In this document: piece by piece, positions 18,776 through 28,231 of the stretch | Numbering within the stretch: the first letter of the stretch is position 1 | How the letters are laid out: each line of letters opens with the position of its first letter | Source of the DNA: Roseibacillus sp. | GTDB taxonomy: Bacteria > Verrucomicrobiota > Verrucomicrobiia > Verrucomicrobiales > Akkermansiaceae | Assembly: GCA_028821775.1 (NCBI GenBank) | Contig: JAPKFB010000030.1 | Coordinates: 1 to 56,768, forward strand | Direction of reading: 5' to 3' | Length of the DNA: 56,768 bases | Program-made: the position numbers and the translations under genes | Notes under the pieces: generated by a model | What the model saw: only the letters and a program-made list of their open reading frames with translations | What the model was told of the DNA's origin: nothing | The model's database searches: none

Positions 18776-19972
18776 CTAGGGCAGTGTCACTCTGAGTCGA
18801 AGCGCTCGCTTCGTGGCTTGCGAGATGAGGACGTCGCCGCGCCATGTTTCCTCCGTCGCGGTTTCGGAGAGTTTTAGGAGCGAGACGCCTTCGTCGCTCC
18901 AGGTCGAGAAATTGTCCGAGGCCTGCACGAGGTAACACACGCCGAGGGCCGACTTGGGCCGGGTGAAGGTTAGTTGCAGTTTATCGCTGGTGATGGATGG
19001 GATCGGCATGTCCAGCAGGGGATCGGGCTCTCCCCCCGCTCTTCCCAGCGCATAGTCGAGCAGATTGGAGACTTCATTGCCGTCAGGGTCATCGATCGCG
19101 GCGTCCTGGCCCGCAGGAAAACCCTGCACCGCTGCCCAGTTCTGATAATGACTCGCTTTCTCAAAGACGTAGAACTCGTCAAGCTCCCCGACGATGTAAA
19201 CCTTCCCCGCGGCATCCACCGTGATTCCCTCGGGTTGCCCGATGAATGCGGGAAGAACAAGGCGGCTCAGTTCCGTGCCATTCAGAGTTGTTTCGACGAC
19301 GGCGCGGGAATCGTCACTGAGAATCAGGAGGGTTGCGGAGGCATCGTGGAAGTGGAGTCCGGCCAAGTCGTCCAAATTGAAAGGGCCGGTGTCGAACAGT
19401 TCGGGGACAGAAATGGAGACATCACGGGTGCCAGGTGGGGTTGGAAAATGATAGAGCGCTTGGCCGTCGTTCTCTTTCAGGGCGAAGAAGGTGTCAGTGG
19501 CGTCGTCGTAAGCGATTCCCTCCAGGCCGCTATTGTTGGTGCCCGGGACGTTCTGAAGGTGAATGATCCGGGACGAATTGTAATTAACGACCGTCGTGGT
19601 TGGTGCGATGGTTGCGATCACGACATTCCTCAAGCGTTCCTCGGTGAAGGCAAACTGGTCACCTCCCAGGTACACGATGCCCTCGGTGTCTTCGAATTTT
19701 CCGGCCTCCAACGCGATGCTCCGGACCAGACTACCGTCGAGATTCAGCTCCACGATTTTCTCGATCCGATTGCTGATGGCGAAGAGGGTGTTCCGGCCCG
19801 GGTGATAGGTGATTCCAGACGTGTCAGTGGTCAATAGTGGGACCGCGAGGGGGCCGATCTGGAGAACATATTCGCTGATCCCGACCCCTTCCGCTCTCAC
19901 GGGGGCGGATCCCAGGGAGACGGCGAGTGCCAGGAGCACAGTGATCGGTCCCAACCCAGAATTTGCGCGCAC
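18776..19972 (-). CDS. SdiA-regulated (YjiK-like) beta-propeller protein, secreted
   Basis: The 398-residue protein has a signal peptide (GLGPITVLLALAVSLG, cleavage near residue 28) and a beta-propeller of the SdiA-regulated type, with TSGITYHPGRNTLFAISN, FEDTEGIVYLGGDQFAF, SGLEGIAYD and QPEGITVD as blade motifs around predicted calcium sites. Residues 275-398 form a separate C-terminal domain beginning with a short acidic repeat (DPDGNEVSNLLDYALGR), common at the ends of exported proteins in this phylum. The start appears to be GTG at 19972; no closer ATG gives a complete signal peptide. Function is unknown; related propellers include esterase- or phytase-like proteins. No regulatory link to SdiA is implied for this organism. 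Confidence 0.85.
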   Translation of the reverse strand: MRANSGLGPITVLLALAVSLGSAPVRAEGVGISEYVLQIGPLAVPLLTTDTSGITYHPGRNTLFAISNRIEKIVELNLDGSLVRSIALEAGKFEDTEGIVYLGGDQFAFTEERLRNVVIATIAPTTTVVNYNSSRIIHLQNVPGTNNSGLEGIAYDDATDTFFALKENDGQALYHFPTPPGTRDVSISVPELFDTGPFNLDDLAGLHFHDASATLLILSDDSRAVVETTLNGTELSRLVLPAFIGQPEGITVDAAGKVYIVGELDEFYVFEKASHYQNWAAVQGFPAGQDAAIDDPDGNEVSNLLDYALGRAGGEPDPLLDMPIPSITSDKLQLTFTRPKSALGVCYLVQASDNFSTWSDEGVSLLKLSETATEETWRGDVLISQATKRALRLRVTLP

Positions 19973-20088
19973 TATGCGAGCTTACAATAGGGACAAGGGC
20001 AGACCAAGGATTCAAAAAGGAGAACCTCAGCCAGCTCAATGCCAGGCCTCCAGTCGACCTGCGACCTCCTTACGCCCCGGCCCCTTCC

Positions 20089-20706
20089 TCAGAGCCTTCC
20101 CCCACTCTGCGGCACCCCGTCCCCTCGCGCAAACGCCTTGTAGACCATGAAGGTCGAGGCAATGAGCATGAAGTGAAACAAATCATTGTCGTAGCGGAGT
20201 TCACTCGGAAGTTCCTTGCCGATCCAGGCTTCCGTTCCCTTCCGCGCCACGATCCAAAACACGTTGGAAATCACGACCCCCAGAAAGCCAATCCGAAGCA
20301 ACCCGCGACTCCAAAGCGCGGCCGCAAGGTTGATTCCGAGGATCTGGATTGCAAGAAAGACGAAGTCCTCGGTCAGCAAACAGAGCAGCGCGGTCGCCAC
20401 GCAAAAATACACGCCCTCCACCTGGTAGGCACCAGGAAAGCGCAAGGTGTGCATGATGAGATAATGCAGCAGGACAATTCCAATCCCGATTCCCACCCAA
20501 ACCGTGGCCACCATCCCGGCCTCCGGCTCGTAGTGCACGAAGACCCCCATCATCTTCAGCATGAAGGTCAAAAGGAAAAATCCCACCACCGAAGCAGTGA
20601 ACCGACCATCCCCCCGCCGACTCGCCAGGAGGGCCGCCACGAAATAGATGAACAAGCACAGGGCATGCAGTCCATTGGTCAGGGCATTCGTGTGTTCGGC
20701 GTTCAT
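20089..20706 (-). CDS. Integral membrane protein, unknown function
   Basis: The 205-residue protein is strongly hydrophobic with about six to seven transmembrane helices (for example residues 12-30, 36-60, 64-87, 95-130 and 185-200). Conserved-looking charged positions occur between them (HYEPEAG, HYLIMHT, and a later YDNDLFHFML). A DUF6962-like family is possible but was not verified. No enzyme motif is seen. It stands alone between a beta-propeller gene and a large protease gene, on the minus strand. A 16-base perfect palindrome lies upstream at 20776-20791. Confidence 0.72.
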   Translation of the reverse strand: MNAEHTNALTNGLHALCLFIYFVAALLASRRGDGRFTASVVGFFLLTFMLKMMGVFVHYEPEAGMVATVWVGIGIGIVLLHYLIMHTLRFPGAYQVEGVYFCVATALLCLLTEDFVFLAIQILGINLAAALWSRGLLRIGFLGVVISNVFWIVARKGTEAWIGKELPSELRYDNDLFHFMLIASTFMVYKAFARGDGVPQSGGRL

Positions 20707-21067
20707 GAACGATGGCAGAATTGCAGTTCTCCCCTATCCTTGGCCTTGGCCCCGTCGCCTCTGCCCAGAAGCGATCGCGGGACGTCCCGCGTCGGCGACA
20801 CCAATCAGGCAACAATCTGGAGGCATCCAAATCACCGGTGAGGCCATGACCAATGTAGGGCGCATCATCGTCTTCTCGCCTGGAGAAATTCGCATCGTAT
20901 TCTCTTGAGGGCTACTATCCCCACTCGAGCCAGATTCGCCAACTGCAAAGGGCAATCGCAATTTCAGAGCAAGCGAGCTCTCCTCAAGCTGCCCGGGAGA
21001 TTCCACAAGCGGCACACGCCCAAGTCCTTCTGGGGGTAAGTTGCTGATAATCAACGGAATGAAATGA
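20707..21067. other. Intergenic region with a 16-base palindrome
   Basis: No credible gene is seen in these 361 bases. The notable element is a perfect palindrome CGCGGGACGTCCCGCG at 20776-20791, lying 70-85 bases upstream of the membrane protein start. It could be an operator or a short repeated sequence. No convincing rho-independent terminator follows the protease gene. Confidence 0.6.
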
Positions 21068-24000
21068 TCAGTTTTCCCGCGCCAGCACCCGCATGTACTT
21101 CTTATCGAGACCACTGCCAATCGCGTGGATCTGGGTGTAGGTGAAATTGGAGGACGCGGTGCCCACCACTCCATCTGGCCCATCGCTGGCCTCTGTGATC
21201 ATCCCTGAAATGTCAACCCAGGAATCGGCGACCCCCAGGTCATCACTGCCCTGGATTGTCATGGTGAGATTCGGAGGAAGGACATCTGCCCGTCTGAGAT
21301 GCAGCACCAACTGATTGGAAGCGCTCACGGTCGCTGAGGGTCGCAGGGCGAACCCGTCATGGGTGTCCGGACGCATCCCCGGCGAGGCGTGGGAATAGGC
21401 GTATTCGAAGAGGTTTGCGACCCCATCCCCGTCAGAATCTTCAGTCGGTGCGGAAAGAGCACCAACCCCGGGGAAGGTGGCAATCCAGCTGGCAAATGAA
21501 GTGGGGCCGGCTTCGGTACTGGTGGTGAGAAGATCCGGAGCATTGTTGTAATCAATCGCGTAGCCCGTGTTTGAGTAGGGTAGGATGACAAAGTAGTAAG
21601 TGGTGTCGGTGGTGGACAAGCCACTGAAGGTCCGGGTCTGTGTTCCCGCCGGGACGTAGACCCGTGTGAAACCATCGCTCAGATCGCCGTCTGGAAGAAA
21701 CTGCTCTCCATCCGAGGGGATCACGAAGTCATCATCGGTAGATCCCAGAATGAGATAGCCATAAGGCACGATCACTCCGGTGGCATCGGTCCAGTTGAGG
21801 CGCAGGCCGGTGGCACTGGTGACCTCCACCCTGAAATTGGTGGGCTGATCGGTGGGCTGGTCAACGATCTTGAACCAGTTCCTGCTTTCCAGGGTCGGAA
21901 CGTCGGTTGGGAAACCGGCCGGAAAGATCGTCGTGTCGTCGTACCATTTGGGCCCCGTGTCGTTCAGATTGGCAAGATTGCCGGCCTTGATATGGCCGGG
22001 ATCGGGGTCTCCATTTGAAGCCTTGCCGTTTGGATCCGTGAAATCGACGCCCGCCCAGTTGGTGTCGACCGCCTCGGATTGACTGTTGAACAGGTTGGCA
22101 TTGTTGCTGGTGGTGTTATGACCCCGCATTTCAAACACGCAGTCCGCGAAATTCCAGCCCGTCATTTTCAGGGCTTTCGCCGGTGAGGTCAGTTTCCCTC
22201 CAAAGTGGGCGGTCCCCGAAAGGAAGAACTGCACGCCGGCGAAGTTCGCTCTCTTGCCCAGGGTCTCCCGGAAGGCCTCGCTTTTCTTGGCGGTGATGAT
22301 GGCGTTACTGAAATCAGTTTCATTCAGATTGGCACGGAAAAACAAGCGGTAGCCGCCCTTGATCACGCAGTCGCTGAAGTCGGAATGCTGGCACTTCAGA
22401 TTTGCGAAGGAGAATTCAGTCTGGTTTTCGCCCAGCAATTCCAGCCCGGAGAAACTCACTCCATTCGCATTGACGTAGCGCATGAACCCATTCCTCGACC
22501 AGGTGATCTTGGTGAACGGCCTGCTGAAGGTCTGCCCCTCGATGCTGAAATCCCGATCGGTCAGATCAGAGGTCTTGTTGGCGATGGTGGTATGCCCGAA
22601 TTTGACATCATTGAGGGTGGTGTCCTCCTGGACGTAATCGATCACCTCGTCCGGATTGATATTCCCGCCGCTGGCCGCCACATTGTAGACCCGGTTGTCC
22701 CTGAGGAGCTTGCCGGTGAAGACGGGAGGGTGCTCCATCGTTTCAGGAGGAGCCGGGAGCGTCTTGTAGTCAATGAGGGATCCGCCATTGGTGTAGGAAT
22801 AAATCCGGAAGTAGTAGTCCACCCCGCCAGGCAGGCGGCTGAACCGGTAGGCTTGTGATCCGGTCGGCAGATAGACCACAGCCGATCCGTTCCGGAGGTC
22901 CGTATCCCCGGGAGGGGAAACGCCGTCCACCGGGTCGGTAAAGATGTTGGTTGTGTTGGCGATGATCAGGTAGCCGAAGGCCGGGACCGCGCCCGTTGCG
23001 TCGGCCCAGGACAGGTCGATTGTCTCGGCGAGTGAAGAAGCGGTGAACGAGGCGGCATGAGCAGAAGGCTCAACAGTCACCTGGAACCAGTTCTTGGTCA
23101 CCAGGGTGGCGGCATCGGTGGGGAATCCCACCGGGAAGACGGTTGTCGCGGCGTCATAGAATTTGGGGCCGGTCCCGTCCAACAGGTCCAGCTCGGTAGC
23201 GAGGAAATCGGGGTCCGACATGTCGGTTCCGATCCAGTTGGTATTGGCGGCAGTCGTTGTATCGCCAAACAGGGTTGTTCCGGGAGCCAGTGAAAAACTG
23301 GCGCCGGAGAAGTTCCACCCGGTCATCTTGGATCCCGCGAAGTGGTCCGATCCCGAGAGATGAAATGCTGCTCCGGCAAAGGTGGCATTCTTGCCCGAGG
23401 CACTGTTGAAGCTGCTCGCCCCGGCCGTGATGGTGGTGTCGCTGAAATCAGCATTTGTCAGGGAAGTGCTCCGGAAGGCCCCCGTGGCGGTTCCTCCATC
23501 CAGAACGAGACCCGAGAAGTTCGAGTTGTTGGCATTGACACTCCGCATGAAGGAGGGTGCCGCCCAGGCGAACCCGGAGAGGGGTTCGCTGAAACCGGTG
23601 GTGAAATCCCTGTTTCGGAGATTGGAAACGACTTCCTCATTAGCACTACCAAACTGGGCATCGGAAAGGACCCCGTCGGGGTCGATATGATCCATGGGAG
23701 CTCCAGCGGTGATCACGATCCCGTTTCCGAGGGTGTAATCGAGACCATCGGCCAGCAGGATGCCGGAGGGGGTTGTCGCCGAATCCACCGGCGCGGCGGG
23801 CACCGTCTTGAAATCAATATTCACCCCGGTGTTGGAGTAGGGATAGATCGCAAAGTGGTAGGGGGTCGTGCCGGTCAGCCCCGTAAATTGATGGGACTGT
23901 ATTCCCTGCCGGACATAGACCACCGCCTCGCCGTCGCTCAGGTCGGGATCCATCTCAGGGGCACTCAGATCAACCGGATCAGGCAAGCCCGGCGTTGTGC

Positions 24001-25456
24001 TGGCAAAGAGGACGTAGCCATAGGGCGGGTTCGCTCCCCCCGTATCGGTCCATGACAGGTTGACGATTTCATTGCTGGGAGCGAAGGCCGTAAAATTGTC
24101 CACGTGCTCGGTGGGCTCAGGCATGCCAAAAACGTCCAGAACCGTGATTTCCTGGCTCAGCGTCACGGTTCCACCACGCAGGTCGAGGACGTCAACCGAC
24201 ACGGAGTCCGGGCCGGGCAGCTCCCAAGTATGGGTCAGGCTCAAGGAGTTGTCCTTGAAAACCTCCGGGTGATTCCCGGTGGTCCAGACGCCGACACAGG
24301 AATCTCCATCCGCGTCCGTGGGAGTGACCGTGATGGTCACTGGCGTGCCCGCCTGAACTGCCAAGGGGGCGTCCCAGGTGGCGGTCGGAGCGACGTTGGT
24401 CTGGTGTCCTCCCCGGATCACCGCGACATCCATGTATTTATTGGGAAGGGTGCCGCCCGTTCCAAGGTTGGTGATGAAGAGATCCCCTCCTCCATCATGA
24501 AGCGTCTCATAGGGTGGGAGGTGCGCGTTGTCGAGTGCCCCCCCGGGCTTGTAATCGCACAGGAGAGAGGGATCGGTGTTTCGCTGGTAGTAAATCTGCA
24601 AGCCCTTCTGCAGCCCGTAGTTCTTGCCGGGGCTGCTGAACTTGTTGAGGAGCTTGGAACGGTATTGAAGCCAGACCCACTGGCTGGACTGTCCCTTGCG
24701 GTCCACTCGAATGCAGCGCTTCCGGCCCGCGCTGATGTTCTGCTGGTCGATGTTATAAAGGCGATCCATGTAGACCCCGTCACGGGTATGATTAAATCGC
24801 GTGTTGTTGGTGATCCAGTTGGCCATGTGGGCCTCCCGCGCCTTGGGGGACACTCCGGCCCTCTTCATGAAAGAGTAGGTATCGCCCTTTTTGCCAACCC
24901 CGGGAATTCCGATCGGATTGCCCGAAGCGATGTTCCTCCTGACCCAGTGATAGGGGTGATCAAATCCCAGATTGTGACCCATTTCATGCTCCGTGGCGCC
25001 CAGCGACTTCACCCAGAAGCGCTTCCCTCCCTTGGTGGCCAGGCCACCCCACCCAAACTTGGTTCCGGTGAAGAAGATCCCCACATGGCGGTAGGGCCCC
25101 GGGACGGTGGCAAAGCCGCTGTTGTTCACCGCCCGTTCCGCGGCTGCCGCCAGTGACCCCGCCGTGGTATACCAGCCGGCATTGTGGGGCATGGTGTAAA
25201 CGCGCGGCGTGACGGTGACGATCAGGTTGTATCTCCCATAGGAATACTTGTCAAAATTGCGCTTCACCGCCTGCAACTTGTTTGTCACCGCATCAAAACC
25301 GTGTGTTGACCGGTGGTCGGGAAAGTTGATGCGGATCGCAAGCACTCTCTGATTGCCGGTCGTATTTGGCACGGCCATGACAAATTGCGATGAGGCAAGC
25401 AATCCTGAGGTCGCAAGAAGGAAGCGGAGAACCAGCGGCTTGTTTGGTGGGATCAT
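21068..25456 (-). CDS. Giant secreted metzincin-like protease with duplicated pentapeptide and Fn3 modules
   Basis: The protein is 1462 residues. A signal peptide is followed by a metzincin-like catalytic domain with the zinc motif HEMGHNLGFDH at 157-167; YSFMKRAG near 194-201 could be the Met-turn. This resembles the gametolysin (M11) group. Residues about 355-445 look like an Ig/PKD-type domain. Then come three Fn3-like units (450-560, 795-905, 1200-1310) alternating with two pentapeptide-repeat segments (565-790 and 915-1195) that share phrases such as GPKxYDxxTxxFPxGFPTD. An acidic DSDGDGVANLFEYA motif precedes a C-terminal domain of about 130 residues. The GTG at 25495 extends the frame but lacks a signal peptide, so the ATG at 25456 is preferred. 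Probable target is an extracellular protein; specificity unknown. Confidence 0.86.
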   Translation of the reverse strand: MIPPNKPLVLRFLLATSGLLASSQFVMAVPNTTGNQRVLAIRINFPDHRSTHGFDAVTNKLQAVKRNFDKYSYGRYNLIVTVTPRVYTMPHNAGWYTTAGSLAAAAERAVNNSGFATVPGPYRHVGIFFTGTKFGWGGLATKGGKRFWVKSLGATEHEMGHNLGFDHPYHWVRRNIASGNPIGIPGVGKKGDTYSFMKRAGVSPKAREAHMANWITNNTRFNHTRDGVYMDRLYNIDQQNISAGRKRCIRVDRKGQSSQWVWLQYRSKLLNKFSSPGKNYGLQKGLQIYYQRNTDPSLLCDYKPGGALDNAHLPPYETLHDGGGDLFITNLGTGGTLPNKYMDVAVIRGGHQTNVAPTATWDAPLAVQAGTPVTITVTPTDADGDSCVGVWTTGNHPEVFKDNSLSLTHTWELPGPDSVSVDVLDLRGGTVTLSQEITVLDVFGMPEPTEHVDNFTAFAPSNEIVNLSWTDTGGANPPYGYVLFASTTPGLPDPVDLSAPEMDPDLSDGEAVVYVRQGIQSHQFTGLTGTTPYHFAIYPYSNTGVNIDFKTVPAAPVDSATTPSGILLADGLDYTLGNGIVITAGAPMDHIDPDGVLSDAQFGSANEEVVSNLRNRDFTTGFSEPLSGFAWAAPSFMRSVNANNSNFSGLVLDGGTATGAFRSTSLTNADFSDTTITAGASSFNSASGKNATFAGAAFHLSGSDHFAGSKMTGWNFSGASFSLAPGTTLFGDTTTAANTNWIGTDMSDPDFLATELDLLDGTGPKFYDAATTVFPVGFPTDAATLVTKNWFQVTVEPSAHAASFTASSLAETIDLSWADATGAVPAFGYLIIANTTNIFTDPVDGVSPPGDTDLRNGSAVVYLPTGSQAYRFSRLPGGVDYYFRIYSYTNGGSLIDYKTLPAPPETMEHPPVFTGKLLRDNRVYNVAASGGNINPDEVIDYVQEDTTLNDVKFGHTTIANKTSDLTDRDFSIEGQTFSRPFTKITWSRNGFMRYVNANGVSFSGLELLGENQTEFSFANLKCQHSDFSDCVIKGGYRLFFRANLNETDFSNAIITAKKSEAFRETLGKRANFAGVQFFLSGTAHFGGKLTSPAKALKMTGWNFADCVFEMRGHNTTSNNANLFNSQSEAVDTNWAGVDFTDPNGKASNGDPDPGHIKAGNLANLNDTGPKWYDDTTIFPAGFPTDVPTLESRNWFKIVDQPTDQPTNFRVEVTSATGLRLNWTDATGVIVPYGYLILGSTDDDFVIPSDGEQFLPDGDLSDGFTRVYVPAGTQTRTFSGLSTTDTTYYFVILPYSNTGYAIDYNNAPDLLTTSTEAGPTSFASWIATFPGVGALSAPTEDSDGDGVANLFEYAYSHASPGMRPDTHDGFALRPSATVSASNQLVLHLRRADVLPPNLTMTIQGSDDLGVADSWVDISGMITEASDGPDGVVGTASSNFTYTQIHAIGSGLDKKYMRVLAREN

Positions 25457-25619
25457 GATGGGAGGAGAGGAGTTTGAAAAGGACGGGTCTGCCACCCGGA
25501 AGCACCAGTCGGGAAATCTGACGACCCTCCGTGGACCAAGTCAAGACGGAAGGAGGTGCTCTGCGGCCCTCGAACTTCGCGCTTGCGGTGGACAGTCCGC
25601 TCGCGTGAGGTGAGTGTTC

Positions 25620-28223
25620 ATGGCAGGTCTCTTCCGGCCCAAATCTCTCCTGCCCTTCTACCGCGCAGGGGTGCTCGCGGCGTTTGTCCTCATCATCCAC
25701 CAACAGGCAGCCTGGGTGGCTGATCAGAAGGCTCCTGCCATCACCCTGCACGATGCGGGAAGATTCTTTCCAGAGGCCCGCCACATCGAGGTTCACGATC
25801 CCTCCCGGGGGCTGCATATGGTCACCGATCCGCTGGACGAGACCCTCGGTGGGCTCATGACGACCGCGCCCTGGACCGACCACATCATCGGCTATTCCGG
25901 GCCCAACAACCTGCTCATCGTCCTCGATCCCGGAGGCACCATCATCCGCGTTGAATTTTTGGACTCGGGCGATACGGGGGAGTTTGTGGACATGGTGCGC
26001 GAGGCCGCAGACTTCCTGCCTGCCTTGGTCGGCTGGAAACCCAACGAGGAACCTCCCCCCGAGGTGGAGGCGGTGAGCGGGGCGACCCTGACCAGTTTCG
26101 CGGTGCTCGAGGGCGTGCAGGAACGACTGCTCGGCGCGGCGCCCTCCCTCCGCTTTCCGGATCCCGTCACTCTCGAAGAAGTGCGGGCCATCTTTCCGCA
26201 AGCCAACCGCCTGGAAACTGAGACCAATGGAGTGCGGGTCTTCGATCTCTCCGACGAATTGATCGGGATCGCATTGCGGACCTCACCCCAGGCCGACAAC
26301 ATCTCCGGTTACCAGGGGCCGACGGAATGCCTGGTCGGCCTCGATGCGGAGGGGAAGACCGTCACCGGTTTTCGACTCCGCAAGTCGTATGACACCCCCT
26401 CCTACGTGGCGCAGGTGCGCGAGGCTGGAAGTGTGGAGCGCTTGTTCTTGAATCGGACCGTCGAGGAGCTCGCCAAGTTGAAGTATCCGCGGCGCAACCC
26501 GCAAGGAGTGAGTGGCGCCACCCGAACCGCCAGGGCCATCGTCAACAGCGTTCAAGAGAGGTTTGCCGCCGAGATCGAAGAGAGAAATCCTTCCGCAGGC
26601 TGGCGTCCCCAGACGAGGGATCTGGCGATGGTCGGCGTGATCATCGCCGCATTGTTCATGGCCTTCACACCACTCCGCGGACGTCGCTGGGCCCGCCTCG
26701 CCTGGCAATTGTTCCTGGTGGGCTATGTCGGTTTGTTGAATCACGACTTGCTTTCGCTCTCCCTCTTCGCGGGATGGAGTTCACATGGCCTGGCCCTCAA
26801 GGCGGCACCGGGTCTGGTCCTGCTCACCGCGGCAGCCCTGCTAATTCCGTGGGGGACGCGACGGCAGTTTTATTGTCATCAGATCTGTCCCCACGGCGCC
26901 GCGCAGCAGCTCCTGGGACAGGTGTTCCGCCGCCGCTGGACCATCCCGCCAAAGATCGATCGTTGGATGAAAATGATCCCCGGTCTCCTCCTTTCTCTCG
27001 CGATCATTGCTCTCTTGATGGGGTGGGCGTGGGACCTTACCGCGCTCGAGCCATTTGACGCCTGGAACTGGAAGACTGCCGGAGTGGCGACCCTTACCAT
27101 CGCGGTGACCGGCTTGCTGGCGTCCCTGTTTATTCCACAGGGCTACTGCAAGTTCGGTTGCCCGACGGGAGTCATCTTTTCCTTTCTCCGTTCCTCGGGT
27201 TCCGCCGATCGCTGGGGCAAACGCGACGGAGTCGCCCTCGCTCTTCTGCTGGCAGGACTGGGCGTGGTCGGGGCGGTGCGCGCCCGTCCGCAAACCGAAG
27301 CGGATCCGGAACCGATCAAGCTCACCGGGCACACCATGGGCACGACCTGGTCGGTGAAGGTGCGCGATGACCTGGCCTCCGCTCCGGTTCTGGAAGAGAC
27401 CATCGCCAAGGAATTTGAATGGGCCGAGTCGCTCACTTCACATTGGCGCGTTGACACCAGGATTTCCATCTTCAATCGCGCTCAATCCACGGACACCATG
27501 AAGGTGCCCTGGCCGGTCATGACCTTGAGCCGCTGGTCCGCGGAGATCAGTCGCGAAACGATGGGCGCCTTCGACATCACGGTCGGGCCACTGGTCCGCC
27601 TCTGGGGATTCGGTCCCGGCGCGCAGCGGGACCGCGATCCGACCGATGCAGAACTCGACGCGGTGCGACTTCGGGTGGGCTGGGAACAGCTTGAGCTGCT
27701 CGACGACGGCCTCCGGAAACAACATCCCGAGTTGGAGTTGGATCTCTCCGGCATCGCCAAGGGTTGGGCCATCAACAAGGTGGTCGATCGCATGGAGTTT
27801 CAGAGCTACACCGATTTCCTGGTGGAGGCGGGCGGTGAACTGCGGGCCGTGGGACGCTGGGAAATCGAGATCGAACATCCCACCCGCACCACCACCCTGC
27901 TCGACGAGTCGATCGCGACTTCCGGCACTTACCGTCAACTCTACGAAGAGGGTGAGAACCGATCCACTCACTTGATCGACCCGCGCACCGGGCGTCCGGT
28001 CACCCACCAGACTGTTTCCGTCAGCGTGCGGCACAAGGACTGCGCCCGCGCGGACGCCTGGGCCACCGCCTTGAACGTGTTGGGCGTGAAGGAAGGCATG
28101 CCAGTGGCGAAGCGTCTCGATCTTGCAGCCCAGTTCGTGGTCGAACGATCCGAAGGCGACCTTGAAGTGATCTCAAGTCCGGCGTGGAAGGCGCGGGAGG
28201 AGGAAGTCGGGGAGGAGCGGTAG
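25620..28223 (+). CDS. Membrane flavoprotein: two FMN-binding domains, NosR/NapH-like core, C-terminal ApbE domain
   Basis: The 867-residue protein combines four parts. After an N-terminal membrane anchor come two FMN-binding domains, each with the flavinylation motif SGAT (residues 153-156 and 298-301). Residues 335-560 form a multi-helix membrane core with two CxxxCP motifs (C419-HQIC-P and C510-KFGC-P), as in NosR/NapH-type polyferredoxin-like proteins, though fewer cysteines than a full ferredoxin. From about 566 an ApbE-like FMN transferase domain begins (GHTMGTTWSVKV), with LDLSGIAKGWAINKVVD, EAGGELRAVG and STHLIDPRTG. ApbE covalently attaches FMN to SGAT threonines outside the membrane, so the protein may modify itself. 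The ATG at 25620 has AGGTGAG upstream; role is probably trans- or extracytoplasmic electron transfer. Confidence 0.9.
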   Translation: MAGLFRPKSLLPFYRAGVLAAFVLIIHQQAAWVADQKAPAITLHDAGRFFPEARHIEVHDPSRGLHMVTDPLDETLGGLMTTAPWTDHIIGYSGPNNLLIVLDPGGTIIRVEFLDSGDTGEFVDMVREAADFLPALVGWKPNEEPPPEVEAVSGATLTSFAVLEGVQERLLGAAPSLRFPDPVTLEEVRAIFPQANRLETETNGVRVFDLSDELIGIALRTSPQADNISGYQGPTECLVGLDAEGKTVTGFRLRKSYDTPSYVAQVREAGSVERLFLNRTVEELAKLKYPRRNPQGVSGATRTARAIVNSVQERFAAEIEERNPSAGWRPQTRDLAMVGVIIAALFMAFTPLRGRRWARLAWQLFLVGYVGLLNHDLLSLSLFAGWSSHGLALKAAPGLVLLTAAALLIPWGTRRQFYCHQICPHGAAQQLLGQVFRRRWTIPPKIDRWMKMIPGLLLSLAIIALLMGWAWDLTALEPFDAWNWKTAGVATLTIAVTGLLASLFIPQGYCKFGCPTGVIFSFLRSSGSADRWGKRDGVALALLLAGLGVVGAVRARPQTEADPEPIKLTGHTMGTTWSVKVRDDLASAPVLEETIAKEFEWAESLTSHWRVDTRISIFNRAQSTDTMKVPWPVMTLSRWSAEISRETMGAFDITVGPLVRLWGFGPGAQRDRDPTDAELDAVRLRVGWEQLELLDDGLRKQHPELELDLSGIAKGWAINKVVDRMEFQSYTDFLVEAGGELRAVGRWEIEIEHPTRTTTLLDESIATSGTYRQLYEEGENRSTHLIDPRTGRPVTHQTVSVSVRHKDCARADAWATALNVLGVKEGMPVAKRLDLAAQFVVERSEGDLEVISSPAWKAREEEVGEER

Positions 28224-28231
28224 CGCCGGCT

